This document shows positions 34,426-43,196 of a DNA stretch of 64,000 bases, piece by piece; the first letter of the stretch is position 1; every line of letters starts with the position of its first letter. Position numbers and translations under genes: made by a program. Origin of the DNA: Paenibacillus agricola (GTDB taxonomy: Bacteria; Bacillota; Bacilli; Paenibacillales; NBRC-103111); contig NZ_JAAOIW010000011.1 in assembly GCF_011440305.1 (NCBI RefSeq), positions 1 through 64,000 on the forward strand, given 5' to 3'. The notes under the pieces were generated by a model. That model searched no databases. It was not told the origin of the DNA and saw nothing but the letters and a program-made list of their open reading frames with translations.

Positions 34426-35622
34426 TTATGAAAGAAAAAGAGTAGTTTTGTTTTGTTGAAGGATCCAATTGCTTGGTTCAAAGTCAACAAATTTCTGCTT
34501 CTTTGCCCCTTGAGCTCGTATTTGGAAGGAAGTAATTACATCCTGGTCTTGTAGGTAGGTAAGGGCGAGTTGCACATCTTGTGCAGCTCGTGCACGGTTA
34601 CCGGTATCAATTTGTATGATATCAAGCAGATCATCAATATCAAGAGTTCGGACATTATTTACTGCTGCTTTAATTATATGCTGGTAGCAAATTTTAGCAA
34701 AAGCTGTTGGTAGTTCCGTATAAATAATCATATTCAAAAAAACATAATTACCTGCAAGCATATTGTTATAAATCCTATCATGAAAAGTTATTGAAACTTT
34801 ACGTTCCTTTCCATCTTCCTCTTGGGTTCGAGCTATCCATCTCAAATTACTTACAATGTGAAAAAAATCTTTGGTTGAATAAATACCATCTATTTCTGGG
34901 TCGTAATATTCCTTCATTATAATTTCAGTGGCAAAAATATTATCAAGGCTATTCCTAATCGTTTTGTACTCCCCACCAGATGGGGTTGTATTCATTTCAC
35001 GGGCAATGTCTTTTAATTCTAGTTCCACGGTTTGTGGTCGGCCTTGGAGTAGCCAATTCTTTGTAACACTTAGGAAAACTCTACCATCATACTGGCTCAA
35101 CACAACGCCGCGTGTGTTCTTATATGCTATCTTTTTCCTATCGATTTCTATATAAGATCTTGAGCCAAATGTATCAACATCTATTTTTTCATACTTTTTA
35201 AGTGTTTTAGGTTTTGGTGATGCAGCAACAAAGAGTCCGCCGGTTATTATATTGTTATCAAGTGGATGATCACTTGATTGTCGGTTTAGTTCCCGCTTCA
35301 ATGTTATAGCTTGGCCAATAGCGCTAGCTAAAATCTGAGCTTTGCTAAGCTCAATGTAGGTTTCATCTGGCACAGCTTTTTTCGAGCTCTGCAGATTAAA
35401 TGATTCTCGCAATAGTTCTGTTTCTTGCTTACTTATTTTTTCAAACATAGACTTAAGCTCATGTAGATTACATCGAATAAGACTCTTAGCTAATCTGGAG
35501 ATATCACTATCCATTGCTCGCATAATTTCATCTTCAGACATATCATTAGATTTGAAGTTTTTCTTTCGGTTAACTAGAAATGGAATATCATTGGTTAGGA
35601 TGTCTTGAATCTTTTGTGCCAT
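34426..35622 (-). CDS. Plasmid replication initiator (winged-helix Rep)
   Basis: 398 aa. The C-terminal half contains a double winged-helix-like pattern characteristic of iteron-binding initiators: ITFHDRIYNNMLAGNYVFLN, FAKICYQHIIKAA, then RAAQDVQLALTYLQDQDVI as recognition module. It is expected to bind the adjacent iterons and open the origin. The ATG at 35622 is 9 nt after AAGGGGGTG, better than the GTG at 35643 that overlaps the Spo0E-like stop. Third gene of the HD-GYP/Spo0E-like/Rep operon, so initiation may be tied to those regulators. Confidence 0.75.
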   Translation of the reverse strand: MAQKIQDILTNDIPFLVNRKKNFKSNDMSEDEIMRAMDSDISRLAKSLIRCNLHELKSMFEKISKQETELLRESFNLQSSKKAVPDETYIELSKAQILASAIGQAITLKRELNRQSSDHPLDNNIITGGLFVAASPKPKTLKKYEKIDVDTFGSRSYIEIDRKKIAYKNTRGVVLSQYDGRVFLSVTKNWLLQGRPQTVELELKDIAREMNTTPSGGEYKTIRNSLDNIFATEIIMKEYYDPEIDGIYSTKDFFHIVSNLRWIARTQEEDGKERKVSITFHDRIYNNMLAGNYVFLNMIIYTELPTAFAKICYQHIIKAAVNNVRTLDIDDLLDIIQIDTGNRARAAQDVQLALTYLQDQDVITSFQIRAQGAKKQKFVDFEPSNWILQQNKTTLFLS

Positions 35623-35639
35623 TTCTACACTCACCCCCT

Positions 35640-35858
35640 TCACTCTCCCTCTATTGTATATTGTTCGTACCTTGATAGTCCAGTAAGAGGGGATGCAATT
35701 TTATAAAGCTGTACGATCAACAGATCGAGCTCCTCGGATTTTTGCAAAACATCTCTATGTTGAAAATTGAAGTTATAAGCTAGACCAAGAGCATTAAGTT
35801 CCTTCCTGGTGGATTCAATTTTGGTTGTTAAATTTTCATGCAATGTTGTTTGCGTCAT
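35640..35858 (-). CDS. Spo0E-like aspartyl-phosphate phosphatase
   Basis: 72 aa, all helical. The signature S-x-x-L-D-x-x-I appears as SEELDLLIVQLY near residue 45, preceded by an N-terminal helix (KIESTRKELNALG). Spo0E-family proteins dephosphorylate Spo0A-P and block sporulation. ATG at 35858 with GGAGGA about 6 nt upstream; a TTG at 35879 is less likely. Its stop overlaps the region of the Rep ribosome site, so both are coupled. Confidence 0.8.
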   Translation of the reverse strand: MTQTTLHENLTTKIESTRKELNALGLAYNFNFQHRDVLQKSEELDLLIVQLYKIASPLTGLSRYEQYTIEGE

Positions 35859-35875
35859 AATGTTCCTCCGCCCAC

Positions 35876-36532
35876 TCAAACTATGCCGAAAGTTTTTTCG
35901 GAAATATTATGGTTTGAACTCCAGTTGGTAAGAAATTTTAATAACTCATGAATGTAATCTCCTTCAAATTGGTGGTTATTTTCAATTAAATATTTTAAGA
36001 TATTTTCATCACTTAAACTGTTTGGCCGATATATGCGGGGTAATTTTAACGCTGAATAAACATCCGAAATGGGAGCAATTCTACCGATGATACTTTTTTC
36101 AGAAATTCCATGAGGATATCCGCTCCCATCTAGTCTTTCATGATGTGTTATACAGAACTGGAGGATATCCGAGCCGAAGTCAAGCTTTTTGAGTGCCTCA
36201 TAACCACTTTGAACATGGTCAACAATTGTTTTGTGTTCTTCACCTGTGATTATTCGATCAGATTTAAGTATGGTGTCCGGTATTTTGAGTTTACCGATAT
36301 CGTGAAGCAGCCCCGCCAGGAACATCCTCTCCCCTGTCTGTGTTTCACCAATAATTTGTATTGCAAGATGGTAGGCAATAAATGCAACCACTACGGAGTG
36401 TTCAGCTGTCTCTTGGCAGCGATATTCAAGTGAAAGAAATAGAGCCCTTCCTTTTTCCCACTCTACTTGGTTCTTGTATTTAGAGGCTAATCGTTGAAAT
36501 AAGAAGCGGGAATCTATTAGCATTTTTTCCAT
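35876..36532 (-). CDS. HD-GYP-type phosphohydrolase domain protein
   Basis: 218 aa made almost entirely of an HD-GYP domain: GLLHDIGKLKIP (HD pair near residues 77-78), then HHERLDGSGYP (about 130-140) with the H-H and G-Y-P signature. Such enzymes cleave cyclic di-GMP or related dinucleotides using a di- or tri-iron centre. No sensor, receiver or membrane domain is attached, so activity may be controlled by expression. The ATG at 36532 is 5 nt after AGGAGG, immediately behind leader attenuator C. Confidence 0.85.
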   Translation of the reverse strand: MEKMLIDSRFLFQRLASKYKNQVEWEKGRALFLSLEYRCQETAEHSVVVAFIAYHLAIQIIGETQTGERMFLAGLLHDIGKLKIPDTILKSDRIITGEEHKTIVDHVQSGYEALKKLDFGSDILQFCITHHERLDGSGYPHGISEKSIIGRIAPISDVYSALKLPRIYRPNSLSDENILKYLIENNHQFEGDYIHELLKFLTNWSSNHNISEKTFGIV

Positions 36533-36550
36533 CATTTCCTCCTAAAAAAA

Positions 36551-36645
36551 AGACGCGAAACGACCCAGTTACGGGTAATTTCGCGTCTTTCGCTCTCAAT
36601 AATATCCATTTTTTCTATCATACCGCAGGGTGAATATTTTGTAAA
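36551..36645 (-). promoter_or_regulatory. Promoter plus leader attenuator C (replication operon)
   Basis: Promoter TTTACA-17 bp-TATGAT (36640-36645, 36617-36622), start near 36610. Only about 15 nt later comes GAGCGAAAGACGC (36583-36595) and then a terminator stem GACGCGAAA / TTTCGCGTC with inner ACCC/GGGT pairs and seven U (36551-36588). The ribosome site of the HD-GYP gene follows within 10 nt of the U-run. Confidence 0.75.
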
Positions 36646-37129
36646 CTTTTTATGCATAAAGAGTTACTAAAAAATATGCATTCTGCAATCCAAAATGCTA
36701 CAAGGATCATTATCTATCCGCATTATTTTAAAAAAACTTTCTCGGAGCTAGGAGCTACCAGATGGTTCGTCGAGGCTTGAAGCTGCCGCAATTCTGGGTG
36801 CAACCAGGAATGCGGATCAGCTGCAGGAGGAATCGGAAATGGGACTGCGCTGCTGTTCGGTGATAATAAAGTATTAGAACGGAACCCCTTAACTATCAAG
36901 GAATCCCGGTCATTTTAATTGCCAAAATATCAATAGTTTTAGACTCAATATCGGATTAAAGTTGTAGACTACCCCATTGGGCTATCGTACCCGTTCGCTC
37001 AAAAGGTACTCCATTCACATCATATATCCATCTAAAAAAGATGTATTTGTTATCTTCATCTTGCTCTTTTCTGCCCAATCAGCGTCGGCGCTCACCGCGG
37101 TTGCTCCAACACGAACGGCTGCGTCCGAG
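36646..37129. other. Gene-free stretch with relics
   Basis: Short coding-like scraps without starts around 36750-36920. At 36979-36994 the 16-mer CTATCGTACCCGTTCG appears, which also follows the solo Tn3-type end near 41023; it is probably a remnant of the same element. Confidence 0.35.
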
Positions 37130-37920
37130 TCACGATCGGAAGCCCTGCTTGCGCAGGATCGGCGCGGAGGTCGGTAGCGCGTCGACGAAGGTGTGCGTCC
37201 GGCCGCGATCACGGGCTTCCTGCAACCGCGAGGCGACCAGCGCGGTGAACAGTCCCCGTCTCCGGTGTGTGGTCTTGGTGCGACCCCCAGCTAGTTCGGC
37301 GTAGGGACCTCCGGGTCGGAAGTAGACCCGCCCACAGGCGACGGGCTCGCCGTCAATGTAGGCAATGTGGATGCTCATCTCGTCCGGATTCTCCTTCAAC
37401 TTAAGGGCCAGCGCGCGCCGCTCCTCCTCCACGTTGTGCCTGCCAATCTCGCGGGACACCTCGGCGTAGTCCACCAGGTCGGCTCTTCTCGGACGATCCT
37501 GATCTCGTGTTCGCCGCTGTCACCGAAGGCAGCCAGCGATGCCTCGTCCAATGGCAGGACCAACACTTCCTCCTCATCCTCGGCCTCGAACCCGGCGGCG
37601 ACGAGCCGATCGGGCAGGTCGATTGGCGTATCGTGACCGTAGTACTTCCACTCCAGGCTATAGCCGCCGGAGACGGCGGCATCCAGCTCCCGGTGGATCA
37701 GGTTATCGGTTTCCTCCGGCGGTAGGCTGGGGAACACGATCCGGCAGTCCGATCCGTCCGTGGAGCGATCCACGAACACGTCACCGCTGGCAGACGGCAC
37801 GCCCAGCGACCGTCGCTCGGCATCCAGGCCCGCCAGGATATCGGTTCTTATGATCTCGCCTGTTTCATACACCATTTTCGCTTTCTCCAGAGCCTGGTTC
37901 TCCTTGTCCATGTTCGACAC
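37130..37920 (-). pseudogene. GNAT-family acetyltransferase, frameshifted
   Basis: Two overlapping frames make one protein of about 260 aa: the first (from 37920) runs to HEIRIVREEP near 37490, the second resumes with VDYAEVSREIGRHNVEEER and contains the GNAT acetyl-CoA core (GEPVACGRVYF, then RRRGLFTALVASRLQEARDRG). A single-base loss around 37475-37490 explains the shift. GC content is far above the surroundings, indicating transfer from a GC-rich bacterium. Not expected to be functional unless frameshifting restores it. Confidence 0.75.
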
Positions 37921-38113
37921 GTTCTCCTGCCTCCCTTTGTTTTAGGAAATTTTGTTTCCCTCTTACTATATTACGTCTGTCTGTCCTCAACACAATTCTA
38001 AACGATTTCAACTACCCTTACAGAACGGCTGCTAAGTTACAACAACCTCCTGTTTTGCGTTAAACTGCCCGTTCTTAGTCCCTCAGTAAATTTATTATAT
38101 GATCTTATCAGCA

Positions 38114-38160
38114 ATCGGATCACATTCTTGACATAAGAAATGACAAGAATGTGATCCGAT
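38114..38160. repeat. 20-bp inverted repeat of the TGACAAGAA family
   Basis: Arms 38114-38133 and 38141-38160 match at 19 of 20 positions around a 7-bp centre, built on TGACAAGAATGTGATCCGAT. It is followed by ATTTACGCGG and CTTAAT, also found near 47661. Related to the blocks at 6278 and 47558; it lies 190 bp upstream of the MerR-like gene and could also be its operator. Confidence 0.7.
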
Positions 38161-38349
38161 AAAATAAAAAAACCACTATTTACGCGTATTTACGCGGATC
38201 TTAATCGGATTATATGTAAGAGAATCCGCGCTGATGATGTTAAGTCAATTGAAGTTTTAAGATTTATGAAATCAGAATTCATTTCCGCATTCAGTACCCG
38301 TTGTTTTCATAATTTAGGAAGGCTACAATCAGTTCAAGAGGTGAGAGAA

Positions 38350-39324
38350 ATGTTGAAAGAGGAAATCCTCCAACAAACTATGGAACATGGGATAGCACTT
38401 AGTTGTGGAATGATAGAAAGATATGTTGAATACGGACTGATCGTTGGTAATAAGGATAGCCAAGGATATTCAAAAGGGGTATCCACCCTTTACCACGAAC
38501 GTACGTTGGAAGCAATTCTGTTAATTGATAAACTTAAATTAAGCAAGCTATTCAAGCACCAGAAGGATTACATCTTCATTCTGTTCTGGAAAGGCTATCC
38601 CATCCAATGGGACAAGCTTAAAGCAAGGCTCCTAGAATTCCATTCTAGCGTTATGGATTCATTCAAAGTCATCGCTGACTTCACTGCTAACCCTAGTTAC
38701 AAAGAGATAATAGACGATATTGCAGCCGATGAAGTAAACACAAAAAAAACTATCGGGCGACCTTCTAAGCACTCGATTGAAGCTCAGAAGAAAGCAGCGT
38801 GTGAAACAGCTACACGAATCACTCTCATGAGTAAGATGATCTCTGGCATATTCGATAATGAAGCCATCTCCCTGGATGTATTTCAAGACTTTAATCAACA
38901 AACCAAAATCGATTCCGAGTATCTTAATGAATCCATACTTGTTCATGCAAACAACTGGCTCCAGATGAAGACATGGCGAAATGCTGTAAAGAAATCCAAT
39001 GAGCAAGATTATATCGAAACGTATGAGCTAATAACCATACTTAAAGAATATTGGTCAGACCTAGTACCAAACAACGATAACATTTATGATATCCCCCTCA
39101 TAGGTGGGATCGTACAAACATTTGAGGAGAACTTACATATTAAGGTCTTCTCAGACCGTCCATGGTTCTATAGATTCGTAGTTCTCATTCTGCTAAGTGG
39201 TGGATTTCGCCAAATTCTTTTGGTGTTCTTATCCAACCCAGATACCAGGAATAGCTGGGAACAGCTGGGAACAGCTCGTTGCAGCTATTCCTCTATTAAT
39301 AGAGAACACATCGAGAGGAGGTGA
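38350..39324 (+). CDS. MerR-like N-domain protein of unknown function, 324 aa
   Basis: The ATG at 38350 has GAGGTG 6 nt upstream, better than the frame start at 38266. The first about 70 residues look like a MerR-type winged helix: MIERYVEYGLI, GVSTLYHERTLEAILLIDKL, then a helix to LLEF. A helical body follows with no known effector domain. It could regulate or belong to the mobile element whose 20-bp repeats lie just upstream. Its stop lies in the ribosome site of the next small ORF. Confidence 0.5.
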   Translation: MLKEEILQQTMEHGIALSCGMIERYVEYGLIVGNKDSQGYSKGVSTLYHERTLEAILLIDKLKLSKLFKHQKDYIFILFWKGYPIQWDKLKARLLEFHSSVMDSFKVIADFTANPSYKEIIDDIAADEVNTKKTIGRPSKHSIEAQKKAACETATRITLMSKMISGIFDNEAISLDVFQDFNQQTKIDSEYLNESILVHANNWLQMKTWRNAVKKSNEQDYIETYELITILKEYWSDLVPNNDNIYDIPLIGGIVQTFEENLHIKVFSDRPWFYRFVVLILLSGGFRQILLVFLSNPDTRNSWEQLGTARCSYSSINREHIERR

Positions 39325-39330
39325 TACTTA

Positions 39331-39444
39331 ATGGGTAACGTCGGAATAGCTTTAGGAGGCGGTAAGGCCTTTTCAGCTCCTGCTTGGTTTATTTTTTTAA
39401 TCATCGGCTTCGCAGTAATCGGAGCAAAATATTTAATGAAGTAA
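39331..39444 (+). CDS. Small membrane peptide, 37 aa
   Basis: Strong GAGGAGGTG 8 nt before the ATG, overlapping the stop of the preceding gene. The product has a Gly-rich start and one hydrophobic helix (WFIFLIIGFAVIGAKYLMK). It resembles small YjcZ-like sporulation membrane peptides in layout, but this is not certain. Confidence 0.5.
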   Translation: MGNVGIALGGGKAFSAPAWFIFLIIGFAVIGAKYLMK

Positions 39445-39466
39445 GCCAAGAACTAATGTATATGAG

Positions 39467-39499
39467 CTTGAAAAAGCACCTTTCTGATTAAAGAGAAAG
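39467..39499 (+). terminator. Terminator after the small membrane peptide
   Basis: AAGCACCTTTC / GAAAGGTGCTT, an 11-bp stem with an AT-rich loop. Confidence 0.65.
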
Positions 39500-39713
39500 G
39501 TGCTTCGCTATTGATTACTTTGGTTTTACTATACACTTCTTCGATGGAAGTAATCTCTTTATCGGAGAAGCTAATGAGTGCTGGAAATATCGATTAAGTA
39601 TGCTAAAATTATTGATTTACGAAAATCCAAGTCATTTCATGGTTCTCTTACATAACTTCGCCTAAGATAAAGATAAGAAGTTGTAAGATATCATTCAAGG
39701 AGGCGACTTAGAA

Positions 39714-40847
39714 ATGAAGAATGGTTTATATTATCACCCAGAACGAATCAAGGAAGAAAATTCCCCCGTTATTACAAGCACCAAGCAATACGAAACTTTA
39801 TCGCATTTTATCAATTTGATTGAGGATTTAGCTCCAGAGTGCGTTAAAGCACTTGAACAACTTCTTGGTTCATATGAAATTGCCTATAAATGGTTTATAA
39901 CAAAGAGGTTTGACCATACCACCCATTCTCCATCCTATTGGCACTTAGTGAGAGATTCAAATACCTCAGAAGAATTCAAAGGATTCAGAGAATTACAACA
40001 GGGATTACTGGACTGGACATTACGATTTAACTTAACTAGTCCTAGTGAGTTCTATACCCAACTGGCACTATGGGCGGTATCAAGTTACTTTGAGGATACC
40101 TTAGAAACAGAAAGAAAGAAAAGAGTAACTGATGCAAAAAAATTTACCAAACAAGTAGGGATGCCGTTAGAGCAATATTGGAGCACCTTTAGGAACAAAC
40201 CATATGAGGAAGTAATTTCACTTATTGATTCTTTATACTTAGAGGACGATTTAGACGAGGATGTGCTTACTGAGACTCTTGGTCATACTAATAAATTACG
40301 AAATTCTTTTTTTGATGATGCCCTCCCTTTTGTCTTTGCCCCTAATGATTTATCCATCTCTTTATTAAAGAGCAAAGAAACAACACTTTATCATTTCGAA
40401 GAGATACTTAATTTTGATTCAAATAAAACAAACATAATAAAAAGAATGGCAGCCGGAGAAAATTTTGAAAATTACGAACCACATGATTGGTTTTCTGGAA
40501 AAGGGTGGGATCCGAGAAGTGAAACATGGAAGGATTTTGAGAATCAATTAGATGAATGGTTCTCTGCTTATAAAAGAATGTACAGGGAACGATCGGAAAA
40601 GCTTCTTGAAAACAATGGATACGTTAAAAGTAAGGAGAAAAGAAGCTTAGAACATTTCAAGTGGTTGGTTCGATACCAAATCCAAAACTGGACTTTGAAA
40701 GAAATTACAGATCATTATAGCGAAGAAAGCGACGATATTTTGAATGAAGACACAATTTGGAAAGGTATTAAGAGTACATCTGAACAGGTGTTTTTAACAC
40801 TCCGTTCACCGAACAAAAGTGGTAGACCAAAAACAGATAAAAGTTAA
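39714..40847 (+). CDS. Hypothetical protein, 377 aa
   Basis: AAGGAGGCG precedes the ATG. Acidic, Trp-rich, helical protein; it has no signal peptide, membrane segment or catalytic motif I can name, and ends with a GRPKTDK tail typical of DNA-associated proteins. It faces the same way as the MerR-like gene 270 bp upstream (the gap holds a terminator and a likely promoter), so the two may be cargo of the same element. Confidence 0.5.
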   Translation: MKNGLYYHPERIKEENSPVITSTKQYETLSHFINLIEDLAPECVKALEQLLGSYEIAYKWFITKRFDHTTHSPSYWHLVRDSNTSEEFKGFRELQQGLLDWTLRFNLTSPSEFYTQLALWAVSSYFEDTLETERKKRVTDAKKFTKQVGMPLEQYWSTFRNKPYEEVISLIDSLYLEDDLDEDVLTETLGHTNKLRNSFFDDALPFVFAPNDLSISLLKSKETTLYHFEEILNFDSNKTNIIKRMAAGENFENYEPHDWFSGKGWDPRSETWKDFENQLDEWFSAYKRMYRERSEKLLENNGYVKSKEKRSLEHFKWLVRYQIQNWTLKEITDHYSEESDDILNEDTIWKGIKSTSEQVFLTLRSPNKSGRPKTDKS

Positions 40848-40909
40848 ATTTCACAAATACCTATGGGTGGTGATTTGATGTGGCTATACGCTCATTATGC
40901 GCTGATTAA

Positions 40910-40947
40910 GGGACCCCGCCAACAAAACGCGGATAACGTACGCTAAG
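40910..40947 (+). repeat. Solo Tn3-family 38-bp terminal repeat
   Basis: A 38-bp sequence opening GGGACCCCGCCAAC and closing with the Tn3-family signature ACGCTAAG. Orientation points the element to the right. The segment after it (to about 41040) contains a TAACAGGCTG / CAGCCTGTTA hairpin and recurs, diverged, after the ends at 52417 and 52844. Preceded by ATTAA, the same 5-mer that flanks the ars element. Confidence 0.8.
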
Positions 40948-41228
40948 GTATATTTATTGGATCATTCGCCAATACGTGCGCACTAACAGGCTGTCTGTCA
41001 TGGCAGCCTGTTAGTGTATTGAACTATCGTACCCGTTCGTAATATAAGGTTAGCCATTCATGCAGCGCAAGACCAGAACTTCACCACAGAGGATAAAAAT
41101 GAATTTTCATGGTAGCATTAAGGGGTAGTACCAGCGTAGCTGACACTACCCGCAAACGTATGGGTTAAAATGGAAATTAATTCTTCGCCTTATTAAAAAG
41201 CTGAGATCCAACATTTAACAGATTTATT

Positions 41229-42014
41229 CTATGGCTTGATTCCTGCTATAACCGCTGACACGATGTACTGCTCTATATTCGCTCCAGGAACCCAATCTTT
41301 GATAAACGACTTTGATTCGTCTTTCGGCTCAATCACTACATTGATAAATCCGCTTGCTGTTAACATATTTTTTATTGCCTCAACAGACGATGCACCAGAG
41401 ATACACCCTGAATAAAGTACGTCCATATCGTTCTTAATTTCTATTGGAAGTTCAGCAGTCGTGACAATATCTGAAATGGCAAGACGCCCACCGGAACGCA
41501 AGACACGATAAGCTTCGTCAAATACTTGCTGCTTCGCTGGGGACAGATTGATCACACAGTTCGATATAATCACATCCACCGTTTGATCCGCAACTGGCAA
41601 ATGTTCAATTTCCCCCAACCGATAATCAGTATTTGTATATCCACCTTGGATGGCGTTTCCCCGTGCACGGCTAATCATTTCCGGAGTCATATCCACCCCG
41701 ATAATGCGGCCAGATTCTCCCACTTGGCGGGATGCTAAGAAACAATCAAAACCACCGCCACTGCCAAGATCCAATACAACCTCTCCCGGTCTCAGCGCGG
41801 CTATCGTTTGCGGATTTCCACAACCAAGACCAAGATTTGAGCCGTCTGGAGCGATCGTTAATTCTTCCTCAGAGTAGCCGAGTCGGGCGGACATTTCTTC
41901 AACATTCACTGGCTTCTCGCAACAGCCCGAACTAGCGGCAGCTGGTTGTATAGCAATTTCTTTGTACCTGCTGCGTACATTTTGGCGAATTTGATCGTCT
42001 TGTATTTGATTCAT
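41229..42014 (-). CDS. arsM: Arsenite S-adenosylmethionine methyltransferase
   Basis: 261 aa, class I methyltransferase. SAM-binding motif DLGSGGGFDC (82-91) and GVDMTPEMI; the arsenic-binding cysteines of ArsM are present at C65 (LGCG), C153 (SNCVINL) and C204 (SGCISGA), with an extra C31-C32 pair near the N-terminus. It converts trivalent arsenic to methylated forms using glutathione or thioredoxin as reductant. Last gene of the arsenic cluster, 78 bp after the monooxygenase gene. Confidence 0.92.
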   Translation of the reverse strand: MNQIQDDQIRQNVRSRYKEIAIQPAAASSGCCEKPVNVEEMSARLGYSEEELTIAPDGSNLGLGCGNPQTIAALRPGEVVLDLGSGGGFDCFLASRQVGESGRIIGVDMTPEMISRARGNAIQGGYTNTDYRLGEIEHLPVADQTVDVIISNCVINLSPAKQQVFDEAYRVLRSGGRLAISDIVTTAELPIEIKNDMDVLYSGCISGASSVEAIKNMLTASGFINVVIEPKDESKSFIKDWVPGANIEQYIVSAVIAGIKP

Positions 42015-42091
42015 GAATAAACACTCCTCTAATTAAATTTTAAAAACAACTTGATGTTCCTGTAATCTGGGAACTAATGAAGATTCCATTT

Positions 42092-43144
42092 TTATAAATG
42101 ACGCATCAATTGCCGCACTACATACAGCGCATCGGCACCAACTCCTCTCAATGTTGCAGAAGCAAATGAACGCTGCCCTTCCAAACCCACATAGTAAATC
42201 CCTGGAACTTTGGCGCTAACGCCCGCTATTTGTAATGGCCTCCCTTCGGGATCCAACGCTCCTATATCCTTTAGGTACCCAAGATTTGGCCGATATCCCG
42301 TGGCAAAGATAATCGTGTCCACAGCTTCCTTCTTTCCGTCCGGCCAAATTACTCCGTTGGAAAACAGTGAATGAAACATAGGTTGTTGATCTGGTTTGCC
42401 TGCCGCTAAACGTTCCTTGTATAAGCCCAAATCAATTACTGAACTTGGGCTGGGTGCATTCTTACCAAACCGCCAGAATGGAAAAGTATCGAGACCAAAT
42501 ATTTTTATCCAGAAGTGCAGGTCATGGCCCCATACCCTTTGTTTCATAAATTGAACGGGCCGGAGAACAGCTAAGGAGGTTTGGCTTACCTCAGACAGCT
42601 CAACTGCAATCTGAACAGCCGAATTCCCACGGCCGACAACTACAACCCTTTGATTTGCAAATGGATCTGGATTCCGGTACTTGGATGAATGCAGGATTTG
42701 TCCCTGAAATTCATCCCGACCCTTAATTGTGGGGGTATATGGGCTATGGAAGGAGCCCGACGCATTTATGATCGTTTTAGATAGATAGGACTCCCCAGTC
42801 CTGGAGCGAATCTCGAACACTCCATTATTTTTTTGGACATGCTCCACTTGTTGATTGGCCACAATCGGTAATTGAAACTTTTTCGAATAAGCTGCCAAGT
42901 AACGAATGACTTCTTCTTTCAGCGGATAGCTTTCTGCAGACGCTGAAATCCGCATCCCCGGTAAAGATGAAAAACGCGCGGGAGAGAACAATTTGAGACT
43001 ATCATAATAGTTGGGCCAAGAACCGACCGCCTGCTGGCGCGCTTCTAAAATCAAAAATTGCAACCCTTTCTTTTGCAAGTGGTACCCAGAAGCAAGCCCA
43101 GCCTGCCCGCCTCCAATAACAATGGTGTCCCATACTCTGTTCAT
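42092..43144 (-). CDS. Flavin-dependent monooxygenase (ArsO-like)
   Basis: 350 aa from the ATG at 43144 (AAGGAG, 8 nt). FAD site GGGQAGLASGYHL near residue 10, NAD(P)H site VVVGRGNSAVQIA near residue 168, and a late ATGYRPNLGYL motif, the plan of YUCCA/ArsO-type class B flavoproteins. ArsO homologues occur in ars operons of Bacillales; the reaction on arsenic species is not settled. The context (between ArsM and a Cys-rich MarR regulator) supports ArsO rather than an unrelated monooxygenase. Confidence 0.75.
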   Translation of the reverse strand: MNRVWDTIVIGGGQAGLASGYHLQKKGLQFLILEARQQAVGSWPNYYDSLKLFSPARFSSLPGMRISASAESYPLKEEVIRYLAAYSKKFQLPIVANQQVEHVQKNNGVFEIRSRTGESYLSKTIINASGSFHSPYTPTIKGRDEFQGQILHSSKYRNPDPFANQRVVVVGRGNSAVQIAVELSEVSQTSLAVLRPVQFMKQRVWGHDLHFWIKIFGLDTFPFWRFGKNAPSPSSVIDLGLYKERLAAGKPDQQPMFHSLFSNGVIWPDGKKEAVDTIIFATGYRPNLGYLKDIGALDPEGRPLQIAGVSAKVPGIYYVGLEGQRSFASATLRGVGADALYVVRQLMRHL

Positions 43145-43196
43145 ACCATTCTCCTTAAATATTATTTGTAATATACAAGTATTATATAAAAAGAAA

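Noticed and set aside
41122-41158. The ars-element end interpreted as an integron attC site because of its internal dyad
   Set aside because: It lacks the attC core sites, occurs as an inverted pair with target duplication, and no integron integrase is present.
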